Assembly (NCBI GenBank): GCA_018819265.1
Contig: JAHJQI010000042.1
Span: forward strand, 1-48,796
Source of the DNA: Alphaproteobacteria bacterium
GTDB taxonomy: Bacteria; Pseudomonadota; Alphaproteobacteria; Rhizobiales; Hyphomicrobiaceae
Direction of reading: 5' to 3'
DNA length: 48,796 bases
Numbering within the stretch: the first letter of the stretch is position 1; each line of letters starts with the position of its first letter. The notes beneath the pieces are model-generated. The model worked only from the letters and a program-made list of their open reading frames with translations, was not told where the DNA came from and did no database searches. Position numbers and translations under genes: made by a program. This document shows, one piece after another, positions 1-9,629 of the stretch.

Positions 1-121
1 CGATCCGGTATGAGATATCGCGCTGTTCGGGCTCGAATTTGGTTGCAAGCACATAGAGCCCGGCGAACGCCAACCCTGAAATCGTCCCAACGATGAAGAG
101 AAATCGAAAAAGGCTGGGCAT
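1..121 (-). CDS. Small single-pass membrane protein, 3' part outside the window
   Basis: The reverse strand opens with ATG at 119-121 after an AAGGAA ribosome-binding site and reads about 40 codons to the window edge (MPSLFRFLFIVGTISGLAFA...). Residues 4-26 form one hydrophobic segment, followed by a short charged stretch (TKFEPEQRD). A very similar short protein sits between xerD and aroK in many rhizobia, divergent from aroK as here; that is a recollection of gene order, and no function is known to me. The ORF is cut by the window, so its length cannot be judged. Confidence 0.55.
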   Translation of the reverse strand, partial: MPSLFRFLFIVGTISGLAFAGLYVLATKFEPEQRDISYRI

Positions 122-423
122 TTTTCCTTGGTTCCGCTCACTGAAGTGTCGTTACTGAATAAATTGGCTGCAGTATGTCCGGCGGCAAGGCGTTCCGGGT
201 CCCTTCAGCAGGACCGTTAAACAACTGCCCGACCGGCGCCTCATATTGCCCGCGCAACCGATTGCGCGTATTCCGCCTTTAGACCAACGTGCACTATCCT
301 GCACGAATGACTGACTAACTGAACAGCACCGGCGATGTTATGAAGCAGCCGCGTGATTCTATCAAACGGCACGGCAAATCGGCCCTGAGGCAGTTAAAGT
401 AAGGACGACGAAGGAAACGTGGA
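122..423. other. Divergent intergenic region upstream of aroK
   Basis: About 300 bases without a supportable gene, between the leftward small membrane-protein gene and rightward aroK. Both promoters should lie here. I see no convincing -35/-10 pair, operator or stable hairpin. Confidence 0.5.
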
Positions 424-1032
424 GTGCTCGAAATGATCCGTTTCGGTTTCACCCGGCGTGTTCGTCGGCCAGCCCCGGGCGAGATCGCCACCATTGTAGC
501 AATGCTCGATCGCAGATCCATCGTGCTGGTGGGGCTGATGGGCTGTGGCAAGTCGGCGATCGGCCGGCGTCTGGCAAGCGCGCTGGGACTACCCTTTGTC
601 GATGCCGACGAAGAGATCGAGAAGGCCGCAGGCAAATCGATTGGCGAAATTTTCGAGGATCACGGCGAGGTCGAGTTCCGCGACGGCGAACGCAAGGTGA
701 TTGCCCGGCTTCTCAACGACGGTCCGCAGGTTCTAGCCACCGGTGGCGGCGCCTATATGGACCCCGAGACGCGCGCCCGCGTCGCCGAAAACGGCATCTC
801 TATTTGGCTGAAGGCCGAACTGCCGGTGCTGCTGCGCCGCGTCGCCCGACGCGACAACCGGCCGCTGCTGAAAACCGGAAATCCGTCCGAAGTCATGTCG
901 CGCCTTATGCGGGAGCGCTATCCAACCTATGCTGAGGCCGATATTGTCGCCGAAAGCCGCGAAGTGCCGCACGAACAGATCGTCTCGGAGATTCTGGAGA
1001 AGCTTTATGATCGGTCCGAAAGCAAAACTTGA
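424..1032 (+). CDS. aroK: Shikimate kinase
   Basis: Phosphorylates the 3-hydroxyl of shikimate with ATP in the cytoplasm (fifth step of the chorismate pathway). The Walker A loop GLMGCGKS is at residues 37-44, the shikimate-binding DAD at 60-62, an Arg in FRDGE near 86, the GGG loop at 107-109 and the lid sequence RRDNRPL near 142-148. The 202 residues include an N-terminal extension of about 27 residues relative to E. coli AroK, which is common in alphaproteobacteria. The start is GTG at 424; ATG at 433 is equally possible because GGAG at 421-424 would serve it. aroB follows after 54 bases, so the two are probably co-transcribed. Confidence 0.95.
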   Translation: MLEMIRFGFTRRVRRPAPGEIATIVAMLDRRSIVLVGLMGCGKSAIGRRLASALGLPFVDADEEIEKAAGKSIGEIFEDHGEVEFRDGERKVIARLLNDGPQVLATGGGAYMDPETRARVAENGISIWLKAELPVLLRRVARRDNRPLLKTGNPSEVMSRLMRERYPTYAEADIVAESREVPHEQIVSEILEKLYDRSESKT

Positions 1033-1086
1033 CAGCTAAGGCGGCGGCGGTACCCGCGCCAATCTCACTGAAGCACTTGAAAGAAA

Positions 1087-2259
1087 TTGCGAACATCCAA
1101 AGCCATGCCAACGATTGTCCACTCTAATCTCGCCCGGTCCGGCGCCCACCGCACCGTACCGATCGATCTACCTGGCCGCGAATACGAGATCCTGATTGGC
1201 GCCGGTCTCCTCGATGATGCCGGACGTTTGATCGCGCAGCGGCTCGGCAAGGGCAAATGCGGCGTCGTCACCGACACCAACGTCGCCGCCCATCATCTGG
1301 CGACCCTCGAAGCGGCGCTGAAAGCCGAAGGCCGCCACAAAGGGTCAGTCGTCTTGCCGGCGGGGGAACCCACAAAAAGCTTCGGCAAGCTCGCCGAATT
1401 GAGCGAGACGCTGCTGGAAATGGGCCTTGAGCGCGGCGATTTCGTCGTCGCATTCGGCGGCGGCGTCATCGGCGATCTTGCCGGTTTCGCCGCATCGATC
1501 CTGCGCCGCGGCGTCCGCTACGTGCAGATTCCAACCTCACTGCTGGCCCAGGTCGATAGTTCCGTCGGCGGCAAGACCGGCATCAACACCGCGCAGGGCA
1601 AGAACCTGATCGGCACCTTTCACCAGCCCAGCCTCGTCCTTGCCGACACCGATGTGCTGAAGACGCTGCCCACGCGGGAAATGCGCGCCGGCTATGCCGA
1701 AGTCGCCAAATACGGACTCCTCGGCGATGCCGAATTCTTTTCCTGGCTTGAAGCCAACTGGCGGGACATCTTCTCCCTCGACCCTGCCACACTGACGAGC
1801 GCGATAGAAACGAGCGTCCGTGCCAAGGCCGCCGTCGTTCTGGCCGACGAGAAGGAAGCCGGCGTGCGCGGGCTCCTCAATCTCGGCCACACCTTCGGCC
1901 ACGCCCTCGAAGCCGCAACGGGTTATGGCGGCCGCCTGCTCCATGGCGAAGGCGTTTCGATTGGCATGGTTCTCGCTCTCGAACTCTCCGAGCGCCTCGG
2001 TCTCACCGGACACGGAACCGCGGGTCGTGCGGCAAGCCACCTGTCGGCAGTCGGACTTCCGACCAGCATTACCGAAATTGCCGGCCCGCCGCTCAACGCC
2101 GACGAATTGGTCCACCTGATGGGTCAGGACAAGAAGGTTCGCGACGGCCGCATGACGTTCGTTCTGGTCCGCGGCATCGGTGAAGCCTACCTCACCCAGG
2201 ACGTCGACATCGAGGTGGTCCGGGCGATGCTTGCCGAGAAGTGCACGCCAGCAACCTGA
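1087..2259 (+). CDS. aroB: 3-dehydroquinate synthase
   Basis: Converts DAHP to 3-dehydroquinate, using NAD and a divalent metal, in the second step of the chorismate pathway. The NAD-binding GGGVIGD is at residues 124-130. Metal ligands consistent with the family are Glu205 (GYAEVAKYG), His268 (NLGHTFGHALE) and His286 (LLHGEGV). The length of 390 residues is normal. The frame opens with TTG at 1087, but ATG at 1105 (384 residues) may be the true start; neither has a strong Shine-Dalgarno sequence, as expected if translation is coupled to aroK just upstream. Confidence 0.95.
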   Translation: MRTSKAMPTIVHSNLARSGAHRTVPIDLPGREYEILIGAGLLDDAGRLIAQRLGKGKCGVVTDTNVAAHHLATLEAALKAEGRHKGSVVLPAGEPTKSFGKLAELSETLLEMGLERGDFVVAFGGGVIGDLAGFAASILRRGVRYVQIPTSLLAQVDSSVGGKTGINTAQGKNLIGTFHQPSLVLADTDVLKTLPTREMRAGYAEVAKYGLLGDAEFFSWLEANWRDIFSLDPATLTSAIETSVRAKAAVVLADEKEAGVRGLLNLGHTFGHALEAATGYGGRLLHGEGVSIGMVLALELSERLGLTGHGTAGRAASHLSAVGLPTSITEIAGPPLNADELVHLMGQDKKVRDGRMTFVLVRGIGEAYLTQDVDIEVVRAMLAEKCTPAT

Positions 2260-2427
2260 TCGCCGGCCCTTGCGCCTTGCCCGCTGCGGCCGTCGTGGCT
2301 TGCAGCAGCAACGGAACCTTTAACGCCCCGAATGACCATCTCGGTTATAAGGGTGCCAACGCATCGTTGCGCCTCGGCAGGTCGACCATCGGGTCACACC
2401 CGGCAAGTAACACGGGCATTTGGAAAC

Positions 2428-3738
2428 ATGGACATCGAAATTCTGTTGACCCTTGGCGGAGTGCTCCTGCTGCTGGGGCTTTCGGCCTTCTTTTCGGGAT
2501 CCGAAACGGCGCTCACGGCGGTATCGCGGGCCCGCATGCACACGCTCGGCGAAGAGGGCGACAAGAACGCCCAGATCGTCAACCGGCTGCTGGCTTCACC
2601 AGAACGCATCATCGGAACCGTCCTGCTCGGCAACAATCTCGTCAATATCCTGGCCTCCGCGTTGACCACTAGCCTGCTGATCAGCCTGTTCGGTGAATTC
2701 GGCGTCGCCTACGCGACCGTCGCCATGACCCTGCTCGTCGTCATCTTCGCCGAAGTCCTGCCCAAGACCTACGCACTGGCCTACAGCGATAGATTCTCGC
2801 TAGCCGTCGCCCCCATAATGAGCGTGCTCATTGTCCTGCTGCGGCCGGCAACTATCGCCGTCGAGTTCATCGTCCGCGCGCTCCTGTCCCTGACGCCGAC
2901 CACCCGCGACGACAACGCCAACTTCCTGTCCGGCCATCGTGAGATCCGCGGCCATATCGAGTTGCAGACCAAAGAGGGCGCGGTTGCGCGCCACGATGCC
3001 CACATGCTCGGTGGCGTCCTGGACCTGGGCGATCTGCAGGTCGCCGACATCATGGTTCATCGCACAAAAATGGAAACCATTGACGCCGACGACGACTCCG
3101 CCGAGATCGTCGCCGACGTTGTGAAGTCCAAGCACTCCCGCCTGCCGATCTGGAAGAACGAGCCCGAAAACATCATCGGCGTGCTGCACACGAAGGATCT
3201 GCTCGCCGAACTCGCCGGCGCCGACTATGACGTTGCCAGGCTCGACATCGAGTCTCTTTGCAAGGAGCCCTGGTTCATTCCCGACACGACGAGTCTCAAG
3301 GAGCAGCTCAGCCGGTTCCTGAAAGGCCAAATGCAGATGGCCCTCGTGGTCGATGAGTATGGCGAGGTTCAGGGCCTCATAACGCTCGAGGACATCCTGG
3401 AAGAGATCGTCGGTCAGATCGTTGACGAACACGATCCGCAGGACATGGCGATCCGGCCACAGACCGACGGCACCGTCAACGTCGACGGCTCCGTTCCAAT
3501 CCGCGACCTCAACCGCCAGATGGACTGGGATCTGCCCGACGACGAGGCGACGACGGTTGCCGGTCTTGTCATCCACGAAGCCCAATCGATACCGGAACCC
3601 GGCCAGGTATTCACCTTTTACGGCTATCGTTTCGAAGTCCTGCGCAAGAACCGCAACAAGATTTCAGCCTTGCGCGTCAAGCCGGTGAACGCCGCGGGCG
3701 GCTTGAGATCAACAGCGACCGCCGACGAGTCCTCGTGA
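2428..3738 (+). CDS. CNNM/CorC-type membrane protein with CBS pair (hemolysin C family)
   Basis: Inner-membrane protein of the DUF21-CBS-CorC_HlyC architecture (436 residues), a family linked to magnesium or cobalt efflux and resistance. Residues 1-180 are the hydrophobic DUF21 domain, with the typical early FFSGSETALTAV at 21-32. Two CBS motifs follow at about 200-330 (HSRLPIW..., MALVVDEYGEVQGLITLEDILEEIVG), and then the C-terminal transporter-associated domain. ATG 2428 is chosen because the DUF21 helix starts there and GGA precedes it; the open frame extends upstream to 2332 without homology. It probably belongs to the aroK-aroB transcription unit, as is common in rhizobia. The substrate cannot be inferred. 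Confidence 0.88.
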   Translation: MDIEILLTLGGVLLLLGLSAFFSGSETALTAVSRARMHTLGEEGDKNAQIVNRLLASPERIIGTVLLGNNLVNILASALTTSLLISLFGEFGVAYATVAMTLLVVIFAEVLPKTYALAYSDRFSLAVAPIMSVLIVLLRPATIAVEFIVRALLSLTPTTRDDNANFLSGHREIRGHIELQTKEGAVARHDAHMLGGVLDLGDLQVADIMVHRTKMETIDADDDSAEIVADVVKSKHSRLPIWKNEPENIIGVLHTKDLLAELAGADYDVARLDIESLCKEPWFIPDTTSLKEQLSRFLKGQMQMALVVDEYGEVQGLITLEDILEEIVGQIVDEHDPQDMAIRPQTDGTVNVDGSVPIRDLNRQMDWDLPDDEATTVAGLVIHEAQSIPEPGQVFTFYGYRFEVLRKNRNKISALRVKPVNAAGGLRSTATADESS

Positions 3739-3753
3739 CAACGCACCCGCCGT

Positions 3754-4029
3754 CTATTCGAACGACTCGCCCGGCGCATACGTCCTCAGCGCCATTGCAT
3801 GAACGAGCCCGCCGAGCTCTTCGGCGAGGATTTCGTTGACCAGCCGGTGACGCGCGACACGGGACTTGCCAGTGAAGACAGGAGACACGATCAGCAACCG
3901 GAAGTGGCTGTTCCCCGTCCCCGGCGAGGACCGGTGCCCGGCGTGCTGTTCGCTTTCGTTGAGGATATCGAGGCGTGTCGGCTCCAGCGCGACCATCAGT
4001 TTTTCCCGCATTTGTTGTTCAATGCTCAA
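3754..4029 (-). CDS. BolA-family protein
   Basis: Short BolA/IbaG-type protein of 91 residues. Family members partner monothiol glutaredoxins through Fe-S clusters and act in iron-sulfur handling or stress-linked regulation. Visible family features are LDILNESEQHAGH, HFRLLIVSPVFTGKSRVARHRLVNEIL (the RHR[LM][VI] segment) and a C-terminal LAEELGGLVHAMALRTY. The start is taken as TTG at 4027-4029, preceded by GGAG eight bases upstream; an in-frame ATG 33 bases further in (4018-4020 on this strand) is the alternative. It is convergent with the CNNM gene and divergent from the J-domain gene, a neighbourhood conserved in rhizobia. Confidence 0.85.
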   Translation of the reverse strand: MSIEQQMREKLMVALEPTRLDILNESEQHAGHRSSPGTGNSHFRLLIVSPVFTGKSRVARHRLVNEILAEELGGLVHAMALRTYAPGESFE

Positions 4030-4240
4030 GGTTTGATCTCCATGATCCCTCTCCCTCGGTGGGCCTGATGGCGATTGCACACACCCCGGCCGACCGATTT
4101 CTATCGATTGGCAGTGAAACTGGCACGTCCGCCGTCACAACGCCACACTGACCAACACCTATGTCGCCGCCGCAACGCTTGACGCACGCCTGCAAACCAT
4201 CGGCTTGTGCAGCCCCGTTGGAGAGATCATACTTCGTCTC

Positions 4241-4888
4241 ATGAAATTGGAATCCAAATACTTCGACTCGATCCGCGTTGCAGGCAAGCGCGGCCGCTCG
4301 GCCAAGGCCGCCGCCAAGACCGAAAGGTCTGACGGTTCGCTTTCGTGCCAGTGGAAGGGTTGCGAAAAACCCGGACCGCATCGCGCGCCCATGGGCCGCG
4401 GTCGCGACGGCGAGTACTTCTGGTTCTGCGTCGAGCACGTCCGTCAGTACAACAACTCTTACAACTACTTCGACGGCATGTCCGACAACGAGGTCGAGAC
4501 CTTCCTCAAGGAATCGATCACCGGCCACCGTCCCACCTGGAAGCTGGGCGGCGACGATGGCACCACCCCTGAAGGCGACAAGCCGGCCGGCGGCTCCGAC
4601 GAAGCCGTGCGCAAGGCCCGAGATCCCCACGGCTTCTTCGCCTGGCGCGCCAAGCAGGCTCGCGAAGATGCCCGCACCAAGAAGCGGACGCTCAAACCGC
4701 TCGAGCGAAAGGCCTTGCAGACGCTGCATCTTGGTGCCGAAGCCACCAAGGATGACATCAAGACGCGCTATAAGACCCTCGTGAAGGAGCACCACCCCGA
4801 CGCCAATGGCGGCGACCGGCGCTCCGAGGACAAGTTGCGCGAAATCCTGCAAGCCTATAACTACCTGAAGCAGGCAGGCCTCGCTTGA
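4241..4888 (+). CDS. J-domain (DnaJ-like) protein
   Basis: Protein of 215 residues with a C-terminal J domain at about 155-213 that contains the HPD tripeptide needed to stimulate Hsp70 (KEHHPDANGGDRR). The N-terminal half is unlike DnaJ: it has a Cys pair (SCQWKGC), a later FWFCVEH and a conserved tyrosine-rich block (QYNNSYNYFDGM). This type is a stand-alone J-protein of alphaproteobacteria found beside bolA and cobS; its client is not known. ATG 4241 is preferred because the usual MKL[DE]SKYFD N-terminus begins there; the frame is open back to 4205. Confidence 0.85.
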   Translation: MKLESKYFDSIRVAGKRGRSAKAAAKTERSDGSLSCQWKGCEKPGPHRAPMGRGRDGEYFWFCVEHVRQYNNSYNYFDGMSDNEVETFLKESITGHRPTWKLGGDDGTTPEGDKPAGGSDEAVRKARDPHGFFAWRAKQAREDARTKKRTLKPLERKALQTLHLGAEATKDDIKTRYKTLVKEHHPDANGGDRRSEDKLREILQAYNYLKQAGLA

Positions 4889-4926
4889 GCCGCCTTGCGG
4901 TCGTGTCGGGGTCACAAAAGTGAACC

Positions 4927-4950
4927 GGTTAATGCGCGCGCGAGTTAACC
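4927..4950. repeat. Short inverted repeat GGTTAA-N12-TTAACC upstream of cobS
   Basis: Two 6-base arms, 4927-4932 and 4945-4950, lie about 85 bases before the cobS start. The 12-base spacer does not fit a CtrA box (TTAA-N7-TTAAC). It may be a regulator site or chance. Confidence 0.3.
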
Positions 4951-5032
4951 GTCCCGCATCCACCTCGAGTCTGTTCACACGGTAGGCACGGTCACACCGG
5001 CCTCGCGAGAATTCGGAAAGAATATCCAGATC

Positions 5033-6037
5033 ATGGCGTTGCAAACCAACCAGGCCGCCCCGGCCGCCGCTGCAGGACTGCCCGACATCGAGGTCTCCGT
5101 CCGCCAGTTATTCGGAATCGACAGCGATCTCCAGGTCCCCGCCTACTCGCAGTCCGACGAGCACGTGCCCGATCTCGATCCGGATTATCTGTTCAACAAG
5201 GACGTCACCCTGGCGATTCTTGCGGGCTTCAAACACAACCGCCGCGTCATGGTGCAGGGCTATCACGGCACGGGCAAATCGACGCACATCGAGCAGGTCG
5301 CCGCCCGCCTCAACTGGCCGTGTGTCCGGGTCAACCTTGACAGCCACGTCTCGCGCATCGATCTCGTCGGCAAGGACGCCATTGTCCTCAAGGATGGCAA
5401 GCAGGTCACCGAATTCCGCGAGGGCATCCTGCCGTTCGCGCTGCAGTCCAATACCGCCCTTGTCTTCGACGAATACGATGCCGGCCGCCCCGACGTGATG
5501 TTCGTCATCCAGCGCGTGCTCGAGGTTTCGGGCCGCTTGACGCTCCTCGACCAGTCCCGCGTCATCCGCCCGCACAAGTCGTTCCGGCTGTTCGCGACGA
5601 CCAACACCATCGGCCTTGGCGACACCTCCGGCCTCTATCACGGCACCCAGCAGCTCAACCAGGGCCAGCTCGACCGCTGGTCGATCGTCGTGACACTGAA
5701 CTACCTGCCCCACGACGACGAAGTCGGCATCGTACTCTCCAAGGTCAAATCGTTTGCCAGGAACGAGGAAAAGCGCCGGGCCGTCTCCAATATGGTCCGC
5801 GTCGCCGATCTCACTCGACAGGCCTTTATCAACGGCGACTTGTCGACCGTGATGAGCCCGCGCACCGTGATGACCTGGGCGGAAAACGCCGAAATTTTCG
5901 GCGACATTGGTTTCGCCTTCCGGCTGACCTTCCTCAATAAATGCGACGAACTCGAACGCCCGATCGTCGCTGAATTGTACCAGCGCTGTTTTGGCGAGGA
6001 TCTGCCGGAGAGTTCCGCCAACGTCGCTCTGGCCTGA
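5033..6037 (+). CDS. cobS: Cobaltochelatase subunit CobS (MoxR-type AAA+ ATPase)
   Basis: ATPase subunit of the CobNST complex, which inserts cobalt into hydrogenobyrinic acid a,c-diamide in aerobic cobalamin synthesis. At 334 residues it is full length. Walker [10 protein letters not shown] is at 76-84, Walker B is in [10 protein letters not shown] near 142-151, and the sensor segment LFATTNTIG follows. The N-terminal [26 protein letters not shown] is typical of CobS. No cobN is present in the window; in rhizobia cobS and cobT often stand apart from the main cob operon. A MaoC-type gene follows after 14 bases and then cobT, so one transcript is likely. Confidence 0.95.
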   Translation: MALQTNQAAPAAAAGLPDIEVSVRQLFGIDSDLQVPAYSQSDEHVPDLDPDYLFNKDVTLAILAGFKHNRRVMVQGYHGTGKSTHIEQVAARLNWPCVRVNLDSHVSRIDLVGKDAIVLKDGKQVTEFREGILPFALQSNTALVFDEYDAGRPDVMFVIQRVLEVSGRLTLLDQSRVIRPHKSFRLFATTNTIGLGDTSGLYHGTQQLNQGQLDRWSIVVTLNYLPHDDEVGIVLSKVKSFARNEEKRRAVSNMVRVADLTRQAFINGDLSTVMSPRTVMTWAENAEIFGDIGFAFRLTFLNKCDELERPIVAELYQRCFGEDLPESSANVALA

Positions 6038-6051
6038 GCGGGGACCCCGCA

Positions 6052-6558
6052 TTGCCGCAGGAATCAGAGACCCGAAACGCCAGCACCGACCCCGTCGAGG
6101 TCGGTCGCGTCGTTTCGCGCCGTTACACGTTCACCGTCGAGAACATCAAGGCCTATGCCGAAATGGCTGGCGACACGAACCGTTTGCATCATGATCTGGC
6201 ATACGCTGAGTCGAGCCGCTTTGGCGCGCTCATCGCCTCCGCTGCCCACTCCACCGGCGTGCTCTTTTCCGTTGCCGCCGATAAGTTCGCGCCCAACGGC
6301 GAAGCCGTCGGTCTCGGTTTTTCCCTGACCTTGCGCCGCGCGGTGCGGGCCGGCACCGAGACAGATCTGATCTGGAGAATTTCCGGCAGGCAATGGTGCG
6401 GAAAGCTCAACGGGACTGTCATCGAAATGTCCGGCGAGATCCGCGACATCCAGAGCTCTCAGTCCCTCCTTCTGGCCGAGGGCCGCATGCTGATGCTGAA
6501 TGGGCAGGACTTGCCGCCGCGTCTCGCCACGCCCCCCTCGGAAGAGTCCGGCCCATGA
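6052..6558 (+). CDS. MaoC-type (R)-hydratase domain protein between cobS and cobT
   Basis: Single hot-dog domain protein of 168 residues. The hydratase-2 motif is visible as [20 protein letters not shown], giving Asp41 and His46 as the expected catalytic pair. Proteins of this type hydrate trans-2-enoyl-CoA to (R)-3-hydroxyacyl-CoA, but the substrate is unknown here. The frame starts with TTG at 6052 and has no better in-frame start ahead of the domain. Its TGA stop overlaps the cobT ATG (ATGA at 6555-6558), so it is translationally coupled to cobT. A hydratase within the cobST pair has no obvious link to cobalt insertion. Confidence 0.82.
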   Translation: MPQESETRNASTDPVEVGRVVSRRYTFTVENIKAYAEMAGDTNRLHHDLAYAESSRFGALIASAAHSTGVLFSVAADKFAPNGEAVGLGFSLTLRRAVRAGTETDLIWRISGRQWCGKLNGTVIEMSGEIRDIQSSQSLLLAEGRMLMLNGQDLPPRLATPPSEESGP

Positions 6559-8459
6559 CCGGCAAGCGCAAGGAACCGCCGATCGAACCATTCAAGCGAT
6601 CGTTGACTGCATGCGTGCGCACGATCGCCGGCGACAGCGAAGTCCAGGTCGCCTTCCACGCCGGCCAGCCGCTCCTCGTCGGCAAATCCGTCAACCTGCC
6701 CGAACCCCCGCGCACCCCGACCCGGCTCGAGATCGCCGTCCTGCGCGGCTGCGCCGATTCGCTCTCCCTCCAGGCCGCCTGTCATGACAAGCGCCTGCAC
6801 GAACGTCTCGCCCCCTCCCACGGACCGGCCCGCGAAGCCTTCGAGGCCATGGAGCGAGCCCGCGTCGAAGCTGTCGGCGCCAACCGCATGGAGGGCATGG
6901 CGCAAAATCTCACCGCCAAGCTCGAGGCGACATATGCCCAAGGCCGGTTCGCGAAGATCACCTCGCGCGAGGATGCACCCTTGCCCGACGCCCTCGCGTT
7001 GCTGGTCCGCCAGCAGCTGACCGGTGCCGCCCCTCCCGCCAACGCCAAGACCCTGGTTGAACACTGGCGCCCGTGGATCGACGAGCGCGCCGGCGATCTC
7101 TTCGAACGCCTTGGCGAGCATGTCGAGGACCAGGAGGAATTCGGCCGCCTGATGCAGGACATGCTGCGCGCCTTCGATCTCATCCAGGATGCGCAGGAAG
7201 CGCACGGTTCGCAGGAAGAAGAACAAGAGCCCGACGTCTCCGAAGGCGGCAGCGAATCATCGGACGAAAACGAAGCCGGCGACACCGGCGCCGAGGAGCA
7301 GGAACCCCAGGACTCCGCCGACCAGGACGACCTCGGCGACTTCGACGAGAATGACCAGCCGGCCCCCGCCGACGATGATCAGAGCGACGACCTCGAAGGC
7401 GACGAGGCGACCGAGACTTCAGAACCCTGGCGGCCCAACACTTCCATCCTCGATGACCCCGAATCGTTCGGCTACAAGATCTTCACCCGCGTCCACGACG
7501 AAGAGGAAGCCGCCGAAAGCCTCGCCACCGCCGAGGAACTGGACCGCCTGCGCGGCTTCCTCGACAAGGAGCTGCGCGGCCTCTCCAGCGTCGTCGCCCG
7601 CCTCGCCAACCGGTTGCAGCGCCGCCTTATGGCGCAGCAAAGCCGCGACTGGAACTTCGACCTCGAAGAAGGCACGCTCGATTCGGCGAGGCTGACCCGC
7701 GTCATCATCGATCCCACCGCGCCGCTATCCTTCAAGCAGGAAAGCGACATCGATTTCCGCGATACCGTCGTCACGCTGCTGATCGACAATTCCGGCTCGA
7801 TGCGCGGCCGTCCGATTTTGGTGGCCGCCTGCTGCGCCGACATTCTCGCGCGCACGCTCGAACGCTGCGGCGTCAAGGTCGAGATCCTCGGCTTTACGAC
7901 GCGCGCCTGGAAGGGCGGTCTGTCCCGCGAAGCCTGGCTCAACGAGGGCAAGCCGCCCAATCCGGGCCGGCTCAACGATTTGCGCCACATCGTCTACAAG
8001 ACCGCGGACGCGCCCTGGCGACGCACCAAACGCTCGCTGGCCCTGATGATGCGCGAGGGGCTGCTGAAGGAGAACATCGACGGCGAGGCGCTCGCCTGGG
8101 CACACCGGCGGCTGCTCGGCCGTCCCGAGCAGCGCCGCATACTGATGATGATCTCCGACGGTGCTCCGGTCGACGATTCCACGCTGTCGGTCAACGCGCC
8201 GCACTACCTGGAGCGCCACCTGCGCCAGGTCATCGAGGAGATTGAAACCAGGAGCCCGGTACAGCTCATCGCCATCGGCATCGGCCACGACGTCACCCGC
8301 TACTACCGCCGCGCCGTTACCATCACGGACGCCAGCGAACTGGCAGGCGCCATGACCGACAAGCTGGTTGAGCTGTTCGAAGAAAAAAGCGCCGCCCCCG
8401 ACATGCGCTCCACCCGGGGCGGAAGAAGCGGCACCGGCAAGCGCCGCCAACGCCGATAG
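6555..8459 (+). CDS. cobT: Cobaltochelatase subunit CobT
   Basis: Third subunit of the ATP-dependent cobaltochelatase, working with CobS as a MoxR/VWA-like pair. It has 634 residues. The N-terminal third is a CobT-specific domain ([16 protein letters not shown]). A highly acidic low-complexity stretch covers about 215-290, and a C-terminal von Willebrand factor A domain carries the metal-ion-dependent adhesion motif DNSGSM near residue 411. ATG 6555 is chosen over the longer open frame because the family N-terminus begins here and it overlaps the preceding stop as ATGA. A basic Arg/Lys tail ends the protein. Confidence 0.95.
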   Translation: MTGKRKEPPIEPFKRSLTACVRTIAGDSEVQVAFHAGQPLLVGKSVNLPEPPRTPTRLEIAVLRGCADSLSLQAACHDKRLHERLAPSHGPAREAFEAMERARVEAVGANRMEGMAQNLTAKLEATYAQGRFAKITSREDAPLPDALALLVRQQLTGAAPPANAKTLVEHWRPWIDERAGDLFERLGEHVEDQEEFGRLMQDMLRAFDLIQDAQEAHGSQEEEQEPDVSEGGSESSDENEAGDTGAEEQEPQDSADQDDLGDFDENDQPAPADDDQSDDLEGDEATETSEPWRPNTSILDDPESFGYKIFTRVHDEEEAAESLATAEELDRLRGFLDKELRGLSSVVARLANRLQRRLMAQQSRDWNFDLEEGTLDSARLTRVIIDPTAPLSFKQESDIDFRDTVVTLLIDNSGSMRGRPILVAACCADILARTLERCGVKVEILGFTTRAWKGGLSREAWLNEGKPPNPGRLNDLRHIVYKTADAPWRRTKRSLALMMREGLLKENIDGEALAWAHRRLLGRPEQRRILMMISDGAPVDDSTLSVNAPHYLERHLRQVIEEIETRSPVQLIAIGIGHDVTRYYRRAVTITDASELAGAMTDKLVELFEEKSAAPDMRSTRGGRSGTGKRRQRR

Positions 8460-8469
8460 TGAGGGATAT

Positions 8470-9609
8470 ATGACTGCGCCGGTCCGGGAAAAGACGACTA
8501 CGATCCGGCAAACCCGCCAACGGCTGCATCGGCACCGGACCCCAATCGCCTGTGGCGCTGCGCTCGCCGCGCTGCTGGCCGGAAGCTTCGCCGTCATCGA
8601 TCGGTCGACGGCGGAACCCAAGCCCGATCCACGAGCCCTTGGCGTTCGCGAGATCACCGTCACGGCCACTCCGATCAGAACATTCGACCGTACCGATAGT
8701 GCCAGGTACAGGTTCGGCAAGTTCACTTTCCTGGGAGGACTGCGATTGTCGAGCCCGGAAAAAAGCTTCGGCGGCTGGTCCGGCATCGCCATCGACCCCG
8801 ACGGCCGCAACCTCATCGCCGTCTCCGACGCCGGTCTTTGGATGACCGCCCGCCTTGGTCACGACGACGGCCGCCCCGCGACGTTCGAGAACGCCCGCAC
8901 CGGCCCTCTCAAAGCCATGAGCGGCAGCCCGCTCGGCCGCGAACGCGACCGCGACGCCGAAGCCGTCGAACTCGTCGCCGGCACGACGAAGAAGGGACAG
9001 CTCCTCATCGCGTTCGAGCAGAACCACCGCATTGGCCGTTTCGATATCGGCCCCGGCGGCGTCGCGCCGCCGACATCCTACATCCGCCCCGACAACAGCC
9101 GCGGTACCATGGACGGCCTCAAGGGCTTCGAGGCGATGACCATCCTCACCACGGGCCGCTACCGCGGTTCCATTGTCGCGATCGCCGAGCACCTGCACGA
9201 TTCCAGCGGCAACCATACCGGCTGGTTCTGGACCGGCGCCAAGGCCAACGCGTTCACGCTCACTGATATTGGCGGCTACGACATCATCGGCATGGCCGAA
9301 CTTCCCGGTGGCGACCTTGTTCTGCTCGAGCGCCGCTTCAACTGGCTCGAAGGCATCAAGATGCGCCTGCGCCGCGTCGCGCTTGCCGAATTGAAGCCCG
9401 GCGCGAAGATCGAAGGCGAAGTTCTGCTCGAAGCCACCATGGCGCAAGATATCGACAACATGGAAGGCCTCTCAATTCATCAGGACCAAGCCGGCTCAAC
9501 CATCCTGACCCTGATCTCGGACGACAACTTCAACCAACTCTTCCAGCGCACCATTCTCCTGCAATTCAAGCTGCAGGCCGGCGAAGACGAACAGGCCGGG
9601 GTGAGGTAG
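8470..9609 (+). CDS. Exported phytase-like (esterase-like activity of phytase) domain protein
   Basis: Protein of 379 residues starting at ATG 8470, immediately after GAGGGA. Residues about 27-48 (CGAALAALLAGSFAVIDRSTA) are a signal or anchor segment. The rest has the phytase-like family pattern: FLGGLRLSSPEKSFGGWSGIAIDPDGRNLIAVSDAG, RDAEAVELV, FEQNHRIGRFDI, GLKGFEAMTIL, MAELPGGDLVLLERRFNWLEGIKMRLRRV and IDNMEGLSIH, which suggest a propeller fold. The enzymatic activity of this family is poorly defined. It lies 10 bases after cobT on the same strand and converges with the next gene; a role in cobalamin synthesis is not implied. Confidence 0.8.
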   Translation: MTAPVREKTTTIRQTRQRLHRHRTPIACGAALAALLAGSFAVIDRSTAEPKPDPRALGVREITVTATPIRTFDRTDSARYRFGKFTFLGGLRLSSPEKSFGGWSGIAIDPDGRNLIAVSDAGLWMTARLGHDDGRPATFENARTGPLKAMSGSPLGRERDRDAEAVELVAGTTKKGQLLIAFEQNHRIGRFDIGPGGVAPPTSYIRPDNSRGTMDGLKGFEAMTILTTGRYRGSIVAIAEHLHDSSGNHTGWFWTGAKANAFTLTDIGGYDIIGMAELPGGDLVLLERRFNWLEGIKMRLRRVALAELKPGAKIEGEVLLEATMAQDIDNMEGLSIHQDQAGSTILTLISDDNFNQLFQRTILLQFKLQAGEDEQAGVR

Positions 9610-9629
9610 AAATTCATCTGCGCGCTTCG

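Noticed and set aside
4927..4950. CtrA site upstream of cobS
   Set aside because: The TTAA words are separated by 12 bases instead of 7, so the CtrA consensus is not met.
4019..5044. 341-codon minus-strand frame opposite the J-domain gene
   Set aside because: It covers the J-domain gene and extends into bolA and the cobS leader; it is a GC-driven shadow.
5033..8459. Complete cobalamin operon
   Set aside because: Only cobS and cobT are present; no cobN or corrin-ring genes are in the window, and I saw no cobalamin riboswitch upstream.
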